From: Thamnidium elegans
Lineage: Eukaryota > Mucoromycota > Mucoromycetes > Mucorales > Mucoraceae
Length of the DNA stretch: 64,000 nucleotides
NCBI GenBank assembly: GCA_025201345.1
Contig: JAIXMG010000031.1
Span: 124,001-188,000 of the forward strand
Reading direction: 5' to 3'
The notes under the pieces were generated by a model. That model ran no database searches and was not told where the DNA came from. It saw nothing but the letters and a program-made list of their open reading frames with translations. The position numbers and the translations under genes are program-made. Below, piece after piece: positions 10,698 to 23,739 of the stretch; the stretch's first letter is position 1, and each line of letters begins with the position of its first letter.

Positions 10698-11339
10698 ATA
10701 AGAAATCACTGCTAATTTTACCAGCTATAACAAATAATGGTTCTTAATTTATTAAAAAACAGAAAAAGCTTTTTGGACCCAAGTTGTATAATACAGAATA
10801 GTTGTTTTAAATATATCTTTGATAAAAAAATTAAAAGCGTACCTTTTTTTTTTCGTTTTTCATTTTTGGGGGTCAACCCCTTTTGTTTTTGGCCAAAAAT
10901 CGCGGATGTTTTGCGATTTCTCTGGATCCACTTTGACTTTTGTTATGGGCAAATTGTTAAAAATAAAGTACTTTTTTATACGCTTCTAATCCATTTTAAT
11001 TTATACTTCTAATGCAAAAATTGAAAGAGCGATCACTGTTTAAAAGTTACTTTTTTTGGCAAAAAAAACCTTACTTTTTTTTTATCACGTGCGCTCACCT
11101 ATTTGCTTTATTTTCGTGATTACATCGAATTCAGTCTGTTACTACTATTATTAAATATAACAAAGATTAAAGATCTTTAACAGTTCATTCTTATTCATTT
11201 ATAAATAAAAATGCTACATCCTAAACTGAGAGAGTAAATACGCTTTTAATAAAACGCCAGCTTAATGTCCGCTTAGCTAAAGCGTCAAGTAAAAAAAGGC
11301 CGTTAAACAGTAATTGCTCGCTCATTATTTTTAGTAATA
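10698..11339. repeat. Dispersed fold-back repeat, copy A (truncated)
   Basis: About 640 bp matching 51455-52106 at high identity (starts ATAAGAAATCACTGC, contains TCACGTGCGCTCACC, ends TTTAGTAATA). Copy A stops at the TA where the next MITE is inserted and lacks the second hairpin arm present in copy B. Non-coding; a 91-codon open frame inside it is not conserved in copy B. Confidence 0.85.
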
Positions 11340-11512
11340 CAGTAGCGGCTCTATTTAAGGGTGGCCAAAATTCTCAGAAAATTCACCCTTAAATCGATTA
11401 TTAGCGATAATAGTGGTGTTAAAGCGGGGGACGGAAGAAGATGTACTGGATAAATCCACCCTTAAATAGAGCCTACCCTTAAATAGAACTCCCTTAAATA
11501 GAACCGCTACTG
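11340..11512. mobile_element. 173-bp MITE, TA-flanked
   Basis: Inverted ends CAGTAGCGGCTCTATTTAAG... and ...TAAATAGAACCGCTACTG, with TA on both sides (11338-11339, 11513-11514). The right end repeats the CCCTTAAATAGA motif three times. The structure is typical of Tc1/mariner-derived MITEs. No coding capacity. Confidence 0.85.
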
Positions 11513-11514
11513 TA

Positions 11515-12997
<1,483 letters not shown>

Positions 12998-13624
12998 AAC
13001 AAACACCCACTCCCACGCGTGTGTATATATTACAAATTTTGTCCGTTTTGAAAAAATAAATGGCAGCTATCTTACTATTAAAAAAAATTTAAACCTGTTC
13101 AACAAATTCGACAACAGTATCACTCCGTGCTATCATCTTTAGTATCTCTTGAGCATATTTAACAAGTAGTCTCGCAGTCGTTGGTACCATAATTGATACG
13201 GGCTGAAACTTGTACGTTGTTTCTTCGTGAAATCTTAACTCTTCAAAAAGGATTGTTTTTTAAAAATTAGCATTATTAAAGAGTAAATGATCTAAACAAA
13301 AAAAAAGGGGTACCATAAAATCTCATACAGAAATTTATTTTGCTTATGTTTGGAGAATATTGATTGATCACGCTATACAACTTTCTTATGCCGCAACGTG
13401 CTTTTGCCATGGTAGATGTTCCATGTCTCTCTTCATTAAAAAAAAAAGTGTCCTTTATCACACTAATCAGCTATAAAAGTGAAAAGAAGCCTTGACTCCC
13501 CAATCGTTCGTTATCAAACAGCCAATCATTTTCGAGTTTGCTCCATTTATTTTTATTTAAAGAATTAAAACTTTTTTTTTCTTTTTTCTTTTTTTTTAAT
13601 ATACACCACCTTTTTTTTTTTGTT
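12998..13624. other. Intergenic between TFB1M-like and palC
   Basis: 3' flank of the methyltransferase and promoter of palC. A minus-strand 61-codon frame (13276-13461) shows no family features. T-rich tracts lie just before the palC start. Confidence 0.5.
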
Positions 13625-15244
13625 ATGAGTTATCCTTATTCTCTTCCTACTACTGGTGCCTTGTCTTTTACAGATTATTTAGATACAGACATACCTTATT
13701 CTTCCGAAATATCAGACGCTACTGCTCAACGAGGTAGAGTAAGAACTGTCCTGAAAGAGTTAAAGAAGGAAACTCATTCAGCGCGCGATTACCAAGTTAT
13801 TATCAATGTAAAAAAAAAAAAACCCTGTCTGCTTAACCTTTAGAAAGAGACCTTGACCTTTTTCTTTTCCCTATGTATAGACTATAGAAGAATACCTACC
13901 TTACTTGGTCAGTATCGTTAACTGTCTTGAAAAGAACGAGCTTACTTTAAAAAAGAGTATAGGTAATACACACATATACAAACACATACAAAAAATATAT
14001 TAATCTAAATATAGAAACCTCTTGGCGGTCCACTTTGAGTGACCATATTATTCATACAGGAAGTAACGCACCACGAATTACATGCACCGATATTCAGTAC
14101 GAGCTTATCTTTGTTCTGATGACATACGCTTATGCTTGCTCTTTACAAACAAACGATCTTATAAAGACTGTAGAAGAAACATCGAATAAAAACCTGTATA
14201 ATAAAGCAGCAGATACTTTAAATACGGCAGCTAGTGTATTTCATTTTGTTGCTACTGAAGTGATACCTAGTTGGCAACAATCTCCTGCAAATAGACCTGT
14301 TGAAACTGTTCGTGAATTCTCGGTAGCACTTTCAAAGTAAGACGTTCTCCCCCGTGTAACAATTATTTTTGCATTTTTCTAAAAAAAAAAAAAAAAAAAA
14401 AAAAATTGAATAGAATGGCTTTAGCCGATGCTCAATCAATTGCTATCAATAAAGCTTTGGACGCGACCACTATCTCAAAGTCTTTAATTGCAAAGCTGTA
14501 TATGGGTGTTGCAGGACAGTATGAAATGGCATACGGCTTGATTTCGTCTATCTCGGGTACACAAGAAGTTTCAACAGATTTAAAAAAATATTTGTCGGAT
14601 GGCACACAGTTTTATAAGGTAGTATATATTGGTATGTGTGTTTTTTTTAAAAAAAAAAAAGGTAAGAGAGAGGTTTGCTGATACGTTTTTTCCTTTGCTT
14701 TAGGCAATGACTAAAAAATATTTAGCAATGGATGCTAATGAAAATCAGTAAGTTTTTTGCATAGTGTATGTGTGTGTAGGCGGGGAAGGAGACTGATGAA
14801 GACTTTTTTTTTCTTTTTTTTTTTTCGTGTAGAAAAATGGGACAAGCTGTTGGATTTGCTAGAGATTGTAAAGCGGATTTAAAAGCTATTCAACACTCTA
14901 GTTTGTCAAAGGCGCATATTCGTAAATCGGCCATTGCAGCTAGAGCTGCACGAGAGGAAGAAACAGTGACCGAATTACTTTCCAAGTATACCATGATCAA
15001 TGATACTGTAAGTAGTTTTTTTGTTTAAAAAAAAAGTGGAAGAGGGAGGACTATAGAAATTTAACCTGCTTAAAAAAAATAGGTTTCGTATGAATCTATT
15101 CCTACAAGACAAGACCTTCAAAAGATTATACCGGGTGGTAGAGGTGTATTAGAGTTAAAACACTATAGTCTTCCAAGACCTGTGTTTGGACCTTCTAATG
15201 AAAAAACAGAAAAGAATTATTTACTAGAAGGACGTTATTTTTAA
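13625..15244 (+). CDS. palC: pH-response regulator PalC (BRO1-like domain)
   Basis: PalC is a BRO1-domain factor of the fungal alkaline-pH (Pal/Rim) pathway that helps link the plasma-membrane sensor to ESCRT-III, leading to PacC cleavage. Exons 13625-13807, 13881-13962, 14015-14336, 14414-14618, 14704-14747, 14833-15007 and 15083-15244 sum to 1173 nt (390 aa). The N-terminus MSYPYSLPTTGALSFTDYL closely matches the PalC start (family pattern P-Y-x-[YF]-x-LPTT...SF). It is followed by an alpha-helical BRO1-like body (YLPYLVSIVNCLEKNE, ELIFVLMTYAYACSL, AAVFHFV-type helices) and ends ...YLLEGRYF. One exon is only 44 nt. Its pathway target pacC is also in this window (57530-59433). Confidence 0.87.
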
Positions 15245-15580
15245 CTGGGTATAAAATAAACTAAATGTATTTTATTGATTTTACTATAATCGAAAAACGG
15301 TTACTTAAGATATGTCGTACGATACGCGTTATCGAGTTGTTGTTGCTATTTTTAAAAACGGATCATTCAAAACAGAAAATTCTGTTAAAAAAAGACAAAT
15401 ATAGTAAATCAGATAGACTTTTTTTTTCTGTTTTTTTTTTTTTTTTTTGTCAAGGAGACAGACGTGGTCTCAACCGTAACCATGGTAAAGAATCTTTTTT
15501 ATAATCGAGAATGCTGGCTTGCTTTTAAATATTAAATTTCTGACTTGAATGACTTCATTTCTACGGCTATGTTTCGTTAC

Positions 15581-15620
<40 letters not shown>

Positions 15621-16149
15621 GTAGGTGTTTATTATGTGATTGATTTGGATGTGGAGGTTTTCAGTTACCTTTTTTTTTGTTTGTTTGCTGAAAAAAATAC
15701 AAACAGGTACTCGGTCTTTTTTTCTCAGTTTCAATTATTCTTTGCATTGATATATCTCACCACTCCCGAAAATATACAAGTTCCGAGTAAGACCTTTGTC
15801 AAAAACTCTTTATCAAGATTCTGTCTAATAAATCGATTACGAGAAGAAAAAAAGTTAATGAGTATGTTGAAACTAAACTATTTCTGGATTTATCTCTATT
15901 ACAATACATGTATATCATTTTTTTTTTCTATTAAAAAAAAATTTAATGCATATCTTAAAAAAAGTTATATCTTTTATACGTCATGTACTAAAAAGAGAGT
16001 CATCATGAAACCTCGCCATGTCTTAGTATAGCGTGTCTTTTCCGCGGATGTTTAATTTATTAAGACTCAAATCACGTATATATATTTCTAATTTAAAACC
16101 GTTCAAAATTTTCATTTTTCCTTAACTACAAGAAAAACTTATATAAAAT
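15245..16149. other. Intergenic, T-rich low complexity
   Basis: Contains a T-run of about 37 at 15583-15619 and several shorter ones. Open frames here are made largely of Phe/Lys from homopolymers and have no family features. The last about 100 bp is the promoter of the glycerol-3-phosphate dehydrogenase gene. Confidence 0.55.
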
Positions 16150-17396
16150 ATGCCTGCATCAAAATTAAAAGTTACAGTCATTGGATCCGGTAACTGGTAA
16201 TGTATATACAATACAAAAGAGAGAATGGGGCGTTAATGATGCATTCGTATTTTAGGGGATCCTCAATCGCTCGTGTATGCGCACAAAACACAATTAAACA
16301 CTCTGATGTATTTGAGCGAGAAGTTCGTATGTGGGTATTTGAAGAAGAAGTCGATGGCAAGAAATTAACGGAAATTATCAACGAAAAACATGAGAATGTA
16401 AAATACCTTCCCGGTATTAATCTTGGTGACAACGTGGTTGCTATCCCCGACGTCCGTGAATCTGTGAAGGGAGCCAACATACTTGTGTTTGTTTTACCTC
16501 ATCAATTTGTCTACAAGGTCTGTGAATCCTTACGTGATGTCATTCCCAAGGAAAACTGTATGGCCATTTCTTTAATCAAGGGTTTAGATTACAAGAACAA
16601 TAACTTGTTGATCTTCTCTGAAGAAATTGAAAAGATTTTGGGTATTCATTGTGCAGCACTCAGTGGTGCTAATATCGCTTCTGAAGTCGCTGAAGAACAG
16701 TTCGGAGAAACTACAATCGCTTGCAAAAATCCCGAGGACGGTGAAATATTTTTCAAATTATTTCATACCGATTACTTTGATGTCAATGTGATTGGTGATT
16801 GGCGTGGTTTGCAGGTGTGTGGTGCCCTCAAGAACATTGTCGCGTTGGGTGCTGGTATTTGTGACGGGCTCAAGTACGGTAATAATACAAAATCTGCAGT
16901 GATTCGTCGTGGGTTAGTCGAGATGAGAAAGTTTGGTAAAACTTTCTTTGGTGATGTTCATACTGAAACTTTCTTTGGTAAGAGCAAATTAAAAAAACCT
17001 CCCCCCCCCCGTTGAATTTTAATTTTTTTTTTTTCTTTCTTAGAATCTTGTGGTGTTGCTGATCTTATCACTACTTGTGCTGGTGGTCGTAATAGAAAGG
17101 TTGCTGCTGCTTTTATCAAGTCTGGTAAACCTATTGAAGAAATTGAAAAGGAAATGTTGAACGGTCAAAAGTTACAAGGTACAACTACTTCACAGGAAGT
17201 TTATCATTTCTTATCTTCTCGTAATTTGACACAAGAGTAAGTTTTAGGTTTTTTTTTTTATTTTTTACTGGTTTTTTGACTTTTTTTTTTTTGTAGTTTC
17301 CCTCTTATGACAGCTATCTATCGTGTCATGTATGAAAATGCTCCTCCAGAAAGTATTGCTCTTGACCTTCGTACACTTCATGTCAAGGTTGATTAA
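16150..17396 (+). CDS. GPD1: Glycerol-3-phosphate dehydrogenase (NAD+)
   Basis: Interconverts dihydroxyacetone phosphate and glycerol-3-phosphate with NADH, feeding glycerol and glycerolipid synthesis. Exons 16150-16196, 16256-16977, 17044-17236 and 17297-17396 sum to 1062 nt (353 aa), the usual length. The Rossmann motif VIGSGNWGSSIAR is split by intron 1. Then come [32 protein letters not shown], the catalytic-Lys segment [30 protein letters not shown], and [19 protein letters not shown] with the substrate-binding GGRN. No mitochondrial or peroxisomal N-terminal extension is seen. Confidence 0.97.
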
Positions 17397-17815
17397 CTTG
17401 ATAGACTTTTTTTTTTTTTTTTTTTTTACCGCATTAATTTTTCCCTCTCTTCATCTCTTTTTTTTGTGAATAATAAACTCTTCTTTTTTAAAAGAAAAAA
17501 AAAAGTAGTACTGTATGAGAAAAGTAAGAAATTTACTTTATCATACAAATCAAGGTAGTTTGGATATAAATGGAAACAAGTTCAAGCAGAGTTAAGAACA
17601 AAAAAATTCTTCTAGACTTCTTTTTTTTTATTTGGCGTCAAAAGCGGGGGACATTTGCATGAAAAAAACTGGTAAAAAAGGATATACAATTATCCATTAT
17701 TACGTTAAAGGTAGTCACATAGGTCCTTGTATTTTGTTTTTTAGTTTAACAAGAAAAAGAACCACCCCTTTTTCTCCTATACCTTTTTTTTTTTTTTTTT
17801 TTTTTTTTGCACTGT
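17397..17815. other. Intergenic between GPD1 and MGR3-like gene
   Basis: Contains poly-T tracts after the GPD1 stop and right before the next start (about 17786-17808). No gene seen. Confidence 0.5.
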
Positions 17816-19133
17816 ATGTCATTATCTAGACTTGCTCGTATTGGTGCCTTTCGAACCGCACCTCGATCTATCCCACGACCTGTATTTCAAAAGACAGCAT
17901 TTTATGCAACTGCCCGCCGCACCACACGGGACAACGCACCACGTCCTTTCCACATCCCCCCTTTGCCCGTAGCACTTATTGGAGCCAGTTTTATTTGTTT
18001 AGGTATTGGACTTTACGAGTACTTGAATTCAGACATCCAAAAATTTCCCAAGCCTGTCCGACAAGCGCTGAGAAAGGCACTTTACTATGAGCAAACCAAA
18101 GACAGCACCCTGGCACTTAAATATTTTAACGAAGCTCTTGAGTTGGCTTTACAGTCACCTGAATTAGAACCAAACGGTGCACCCTTGACGGGTATTATGA
18201 TTCAGTTGGGCACCTTGCAAGAAAATATAGGTAGGTTACCAGACGCTAGACAGACCTTAAGGTTGGCTTTGCGTCATTTAGTTGGGCTTCAAAATAGTAC
18301 AGTAGATGTTACTAGCATTGATTTAAACCAATTATCGAATATTGAACAAAAGAAGGCGGTTAGTATTGGACAAAAACTAGGTGATATTGCTGCAGCTATG
18401 AAAAACGATGAGGAAGCAGAGAAATGGTATGTTTGGTCTGTCGAACATTTATTAAAGTCTTCTTCCAAGGCTAAATCGCAGTATGGTGATTCGGAAGATG
18501 TTGTGTTTGATAAAGAACATATGCCTACTTGGTTAAGCAATACTGATATTGGTGCTTCGTTAGAGGCTTTAGGTGCTTTTTATTCATCTAGGAAAAAGCC
18601 AGAGTATGTATTTTTAAAAATGTTATTTATAAATATATTAAAAAAAGGTTTTTTAGATTAGCGATTCATCTCTATTTAAAGGCATTGGAATTAAACGGAA
18701 TGCAGTCTTGTCAATCAGCGGTACTGATGAATAATTTAGCCGAATCGTATTCGGGTATGGGTCAATTCGAAGAAGCAAAGGTTTGGGGTCAACGCGGATT
18801 AGATTTAGCTCAGAACCCAAATACAGGTAAAAAGAATGGAGATAAAGAATTATGTGATGAAACTTGTGGAGTATTATTGTTTAATATGGGTATGCTATTT
18901 GAGGTAAGTTATTGTGAGCGAGCGAGCGAGCGAGCGTATAAAATTCTTATGTACTTTTTTTTTTTTATATGTGTGTGCAGCAAACAAAAGATAAAGCAAA
19001 AGCAAGTCAATTTTACACCAGTGCACGTCAACATGGACGTGATTTCAAACATGCTAGCTGTATTAAAGAAGCGGATCGTGCATTAAAAAGATTAGAATTT
19101 GAAAAAGTACGAGATGAAAATCCAATAATGTAA
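17816..19133 (+). CDS. MGR3: TPR protein of the mitochondrial inner membrane, MGR3-like
   Basis: Yeast Mgr3 is an adaptor that delivers substrates to the inner-membrane i-AAA protease Yme1. Exons 17816-18603, 18657-18903 and 18981-19133 sum to 1188 nt (395 aa). The N-terminus (MSLSRLARIGAFRTAPRSIP) is Arg/Ser-rich without acids, as in a mitochondrial presequence. One TM helix follows at about residues 50-70 (PVALIGASFICLGIGLYEYL). The rest is TPR-like helix pairs: ALKYFNEALELAL, IMIQLGTLQENIGRLPDARQTL, LAIHLYLKALEL, NLAESYSGMGQFEEAKVWGQRGLDLA. An in-frame ATG three codons upstream (17807) is an alternative start. Intron 2 carries a (GAGC)n microsatellite. The assignment rests on architecture and spacing; other TPR inner-membrane proteins remain possible. 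Confidence 0.75.
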
Positions 19134-19172
19134 AAAAAATAAAAATAAAAAAAACAAAGGGAGGGGTATATT

Positions 19173-20300
19173 TTAACGAATATAATTTATGGCATCCCAC
19201 ACTCTTTTATTAGAGTTCATTAATGAAAGATGGTTAGTATCATCAGTAGTATGATATAAAGAAGTAGACATCATCATGTCGTCAAAATATTTAAAAGATG
19301 TAGGGGTGATGGTAGTTTCAACTTGATCAGATTGGTTCAATAAATTTAAAATGGAGGTCTTATGCGGCGTATTTTGTTGTTGGGTATAATAAGATTGAGT
19401 TCTTGTTGCAGGTAAGTAATACTTGTCCATTGATTTATCATGCTTTGATCTTAGTGAAGGTAATACACCAAAATCAAATCCTGTTGAAAAAGGAGAATAA
19501 TATTTTTCTTCAACTACAACAGATGTATCATGACTTAAATCCTTGTACGATAAACAAGGAGATTCAATTGAGCCGGTCGTACTTTCATTATCACTAAGTG
19601 AAGGTAAATCATCCTGGATAATCAATTCTTCCTCTTCCTGTCTATTACTACACTTGACCACATTAGACCATGGTTGACTAGATAAAACTGGAGTAGTAGT
19701 TTGTTGAATAATTGCCTTAGGTTTAATCACCTTTATATTATTATTATTGGCCTTATTTTGTTTGTTGTTATTGGTCTTTTTTGGTTTGGTTTTAGGTTTT
19801 TTCTCCTTGACCACAGTACGTGCATTCTTCTTTTTCTCGGTCACTACAATCCAATCTGCACACACTGGTTCCAATTCAATTTGTTTCATTTGAGTTTTCT
19901 CTATTGGAGGTATTGCAAGTAAATTCTTTACGGTTGATAAGCGCGATTTATTATTTACTTTGGTTGCAAGTAATATTAAGTTTGGTTCCGGATAGGTACT
20001 GGGCATGGTATCCTTGGCAACCAATTCTAAATCTATAATGTGATTAAGACGACGGGATTGATATTTCATTAAATTCTAAAAAATGTAATATTAGTAAACA
20101 AAAAAGTTTAAAATCATCTAAATATGGTTTATTACCTTGTATATATAGTAACATGTAGTCAAAATAAAGCATGGTAATAATTGTACAATGTACGATTTAA
20201 GTGTCAAATCAAGGTATAATTGCTTTGTAGGTAACATGGATAAAGAAGAAAGAATAGCAAATGTTAAAAAGTATCGTAATTCACTTGACCGTTGAGTCAT
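19173..20300 (-). CDS. Unrecognised protein: N-terminal hydrophobic region, basic low-complexity middle
   Basis: Two exons, 20300-20136 and 20075-19173, 1068 nt (355 aa). The first 55 residues hold two hydrophobic stretches (FLTFAILSSLSML and IVQLLPCFILTTCYYIY) that could be membrane helices. A middle region is very Lys/Asn-rich (about residues 135-170). The C-terminal part is Ser/Thr-rich with an acidic patch (EEEELIIQDDLPSLSDNE) and ends RVWDAINYIR. It is convergent with the MGR3-like gene, whose stop is only 40 bp away. I do not recognise a family. The continuous 298-codon second exon and clean splice sites support a real gene. Confidence 0.65.
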
Positions 20301-21454
20301 TTTTTTTTAAACAGAAAGTAAAGAGAAAGAAAAGGAAAAAAAAAAAAAAAAACTATTTTTACTTAGCACCCCTTTTTATATATAAAATCATTTTTATACA
20401 TATGAGAGAACCCAGTTTCCTTATTGAGTTAATAATATGATACTAAAATTGTAAAGTATCAAAAAAAAACATCAATATTTTCTTTTAACTGCTTTAAAAT
20501 ATATCCATGTAATTTTTCACAACAAATAAAAAGGCTTGCATGACTATAATAAACTTCTTTTTATTATTTAGACGAGTAAGTTTATTATTTATTTAAATAA
20601 GTAATTTATTAGTGCGTGTGGCTGAATAAGAGAAAAAAGAGAAAAAGAAAAAAAAAGGGACAATCAGGGAGGCTCATCACTGTATTATTTGGTGCTAATA
20701 AATGAAATAATATATGTATAAAAATAGACAACATTAACATTAAATCAATCCATAGATACAAATTATGTTATACTTTTTTTTGACAAACAAGTTATTTGCT
20801 ACTACCTTATATAGTAATTTATCAATATATATAGCTCCGAAATTGTTATATTAAAATTTATTCATCTTGGCTTAGTAAAATCTAAATAACAATCATGCTT
20901 TCAATAAAATGATACAGTAAAAAAGATGACTATTTATTTTATTTTTCGTTTGGTTTTAAAAGCATTTGTTCATAACGTAATTCTTTCTTTGCTAAGGTAA
21001 CTTTATGTCAAAAAAGAAATTTTAGGGGGGGCAAAAGTTAAACAAATTCGTTGGAACATGTTCTCTTGTGATGATATTACAATAATGATGATTAGTCTTT
21101 GTTTGACAATGCACGAGCCATACTAAAATAAATAAATAAAGGTCTATTTTTCCCATTGCTTTTGTAGTATACAACTAATGCTGCCGAATAATAACAGAGT
21201 AAGAAATGTTAACGTGAATCCTTTTCTGACAGCTAAAGGATTCTAGAAACGAAAGATAACTTAAAAGACCAAAAGCTCCTAGATGATACTATTGTATCAG
21301 AAAAGGGGAGTGACAAGACAGTTATTTTATTTCTTTAACAGTAATATAAAATTGGGGTGAAAGGGGGAGGGGGGTTACAGTTCAAATAATTTGCTGTAAA
21401 GTGCAAGTGATTTTGTGTTTTAAATACTTGTGATAATTCCGATAAAGTTTTTTT
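20301..21454. other. Intergenic, AT-rich
   Basis: Upstream of the preceding gene. Contains A-runs around 20338-20351 and a G-rich patch at 21360-21375. No exon with family features seen on either strand. Confidence 0.5.
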
Positions 21455-21748
21455 TTAGTGTAGTGTTGTCTTATGTGTTATAGTAGTTGTGGATTGAAAA
21501 GTTTTGATGGTTGCTTTTATCATGCTATCCTTGAGGCGTTGACTCACTTTTGGTGTTACGTTTGGGCGATTACTATTTAACTCAGGCCGTGTTCTTTTTT
21601 TAGTTTGGTCGTTGTCATTATCTCCTGCCTTTCTTTTGGATGATCGAAAATATTCATTTAAAGTATATAGTGGAGTATTCTCTTTACCAAGTACATTATC
21701 AAGTACTTTAATATTCTTGATTTTCTTACATGTAAGCATATACTGTGT

Positions 21749-21795
<47 letters not shown>

Positions 21796-22095
21796 GTAAT
21801 TTTTTTAGTGTGTGGAGCAGATACATAAGTACGTTTTTTTTTACTATTTTCAACAAAAGGTTGCTTTCTTTTTTTAATTTCATCTTGGCAACTTACTCCT
21901 GTCTTTCCTTTTGATGATGATGATGGATACTCAGTTAAAGCATTTTCGTTATCAAGTGCTTTAATATGCTTGGGTTTCATACATATAAGCATATACAGCA
22001 CGTTAGTTTTTTTTTTTTTTTTTTTAATATATGGGTCTGATACATAAGTACATTTTTTAATTACTATTTTGATCAAAAGGTTCCATTTCTTTATT
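21455..22095 (-). CDS. Doubtful gene built from tandemly repeated exon-like units
   Basis: Two coding-like units about 255 bp apart resemble each other on the minus strand. One reads YMLICMKPKHIKALDN... with a downstream KKRTYVSAPHTKK. The other reads YMLTCKKIKNIKVLDN..., followed by KENTPLYTLNEYF. A third, decayed fragment starts near 22095 (EPFDQNSN then a stop). The units are separated by long poly-A (on the coding strand) stretches that could be introns. The last unit ends at a stop at 21455. Basic, low-complexity composition (KKRKQPF, TKKRTRPEL). I do not recognise a family; the decay of the 5' unit and the homopolymers make an expressed gene uncertain. Confidence 0.35.
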
Positions 22096-22242
22096 CAAGT
22101 TTGGGTTTATGAAAGGGGTTAAAAAAAGGGGTGTATATGAAAAGAAAGAAAAAAAGGGAGACTTTTAAACCAACACTTTAAAACCCAAGTTTTTTTTTTT
22201 TCGCGAAAGGCGTTTGTAACACCTACTAGAAAGAGTATTTAC

Positions 22243-22286
<44 letters not shown>

Positions 22287-22833
22287 TTACAGAGTAATAA
22301 AAAGAAAGTAGTGTTCACAGATAAAATTGGACTTGATGGAAAAAAAAAGAAGGAGGCTACGAAAATACCGAGAATAGTACTTTAAGAAAACGCAAACCCA
22401 TTTTGCTTTTATGCGCAGGATTTATTGAGGGTTTGCATAATAAAGGGTAAATACGATTAAAAAATATAATTACTCGGATACTTTTATATCGTACTATCCT
22501 TATTATTAGAAAAAGTCTTGAAAGGAGAACAGAATATTTTAATTTCAAAAAGGGAAACTTAAAAAGTCGAGACTAATAAACTCATGTAATAAAAACTCTA
22601 GTTCACCTTATGCGATTATACTTGTTTTCACCAAGGTTTATTCAGTATAAACCTAACCTAAAGGAAAAGTTAATAAACACCCTAGATTGTAAGAAAAGGG
22701 TTTTCATGTGTTGATCCTTTCATTACAATTAAAGTTTACTTTTTCCTTTGTGCGCACACTAACCGAACGTACTCGGAACAATCTTGTCTATGACAGCTAA
22801 AGTATATGTATTGCAAAAATAAAATTTTAAAAT
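22096..22833. other. Intergenic; DUG2 3' flank
   Basis: Contains an A-run of about 34 at 22250-22283 and no convincing coding sequence. A 63-codon frame at 22357-22548 shows no family features. Confidence 0.5.
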
Positions 22834-23686
22834 TTATTGAATGTTCTTTAATAGTGTCTTGATTATTCTTCTTCCGGCATGCAAGTTTTGTAGACGAATA
22901 CGTTCGTTGGGTAAATGAGCTTGATCGGAAGATTGCCCAAATGGTATATGAATAGCAGGAGCATCACAAAATCTCTCTAACCAACGAACAGCAGGTATAG
23001 ATCCTCCTTCTCGAATATACAACGGCTTAACTTTCCATTCTTCTTCAATAGCTAATTCGGCTGCTTTAAAGTATTTACTATCCGGGTTACCTAACCAATA
23101 ATCTGCAGAGCTTTGAATTTTAATCTATTTTGATTTTAGTTTTATAAATCTAATACACATGTATTTAACTTACAGAGATTCTATTTTCAGATTTTAAATT
23201 ATTAAAGGTATGGCAAACATATTTTTCAAACTTGCTGCATATTTCAGTAATACTTTGATTGGGTACAATACGCATACTGACAGCAGATGTTGCACAGTGT
23301 GATATAATGGTAGGGTTGTCCATGGGAACATTAATTGTATGCACGGTTAAAGTAGGGTATCTCCATCGAGACATCAACTGTTTTTTAATTTGTTCACATG
23401 TTTGAAGAATAGTCTCGTTGCTAACAATAGATTCATCGTCACTGCAATTACTACCTTCATATCTTGAATTAGCTTCTGAAGATAATGATGGGGATGTAAT
23501 ACAGGAATGCTGTGATCTACTAGTAGACATCGGTAACGATTTTGATCTACAATAAAAGATTTTTAGATATAAAAGTCATGTGGGTTTATTTGTATACTTG
23601 CGATTTAAACCATGCTACAATAGGATCATAAAGTTTCTCTTCAGCCTCAGATACAGGTAATACATCATCATAGAATTCTATAATTA

Positions 23687-23739
<53 letters not shown>

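Noticed and set aside
15549..16031. 160-codon plus-strand frame upstream of GPD1
   Set aside because: Runs through a 37-base T-tract and is Phe/Lys/Tyr-rich with no domain.
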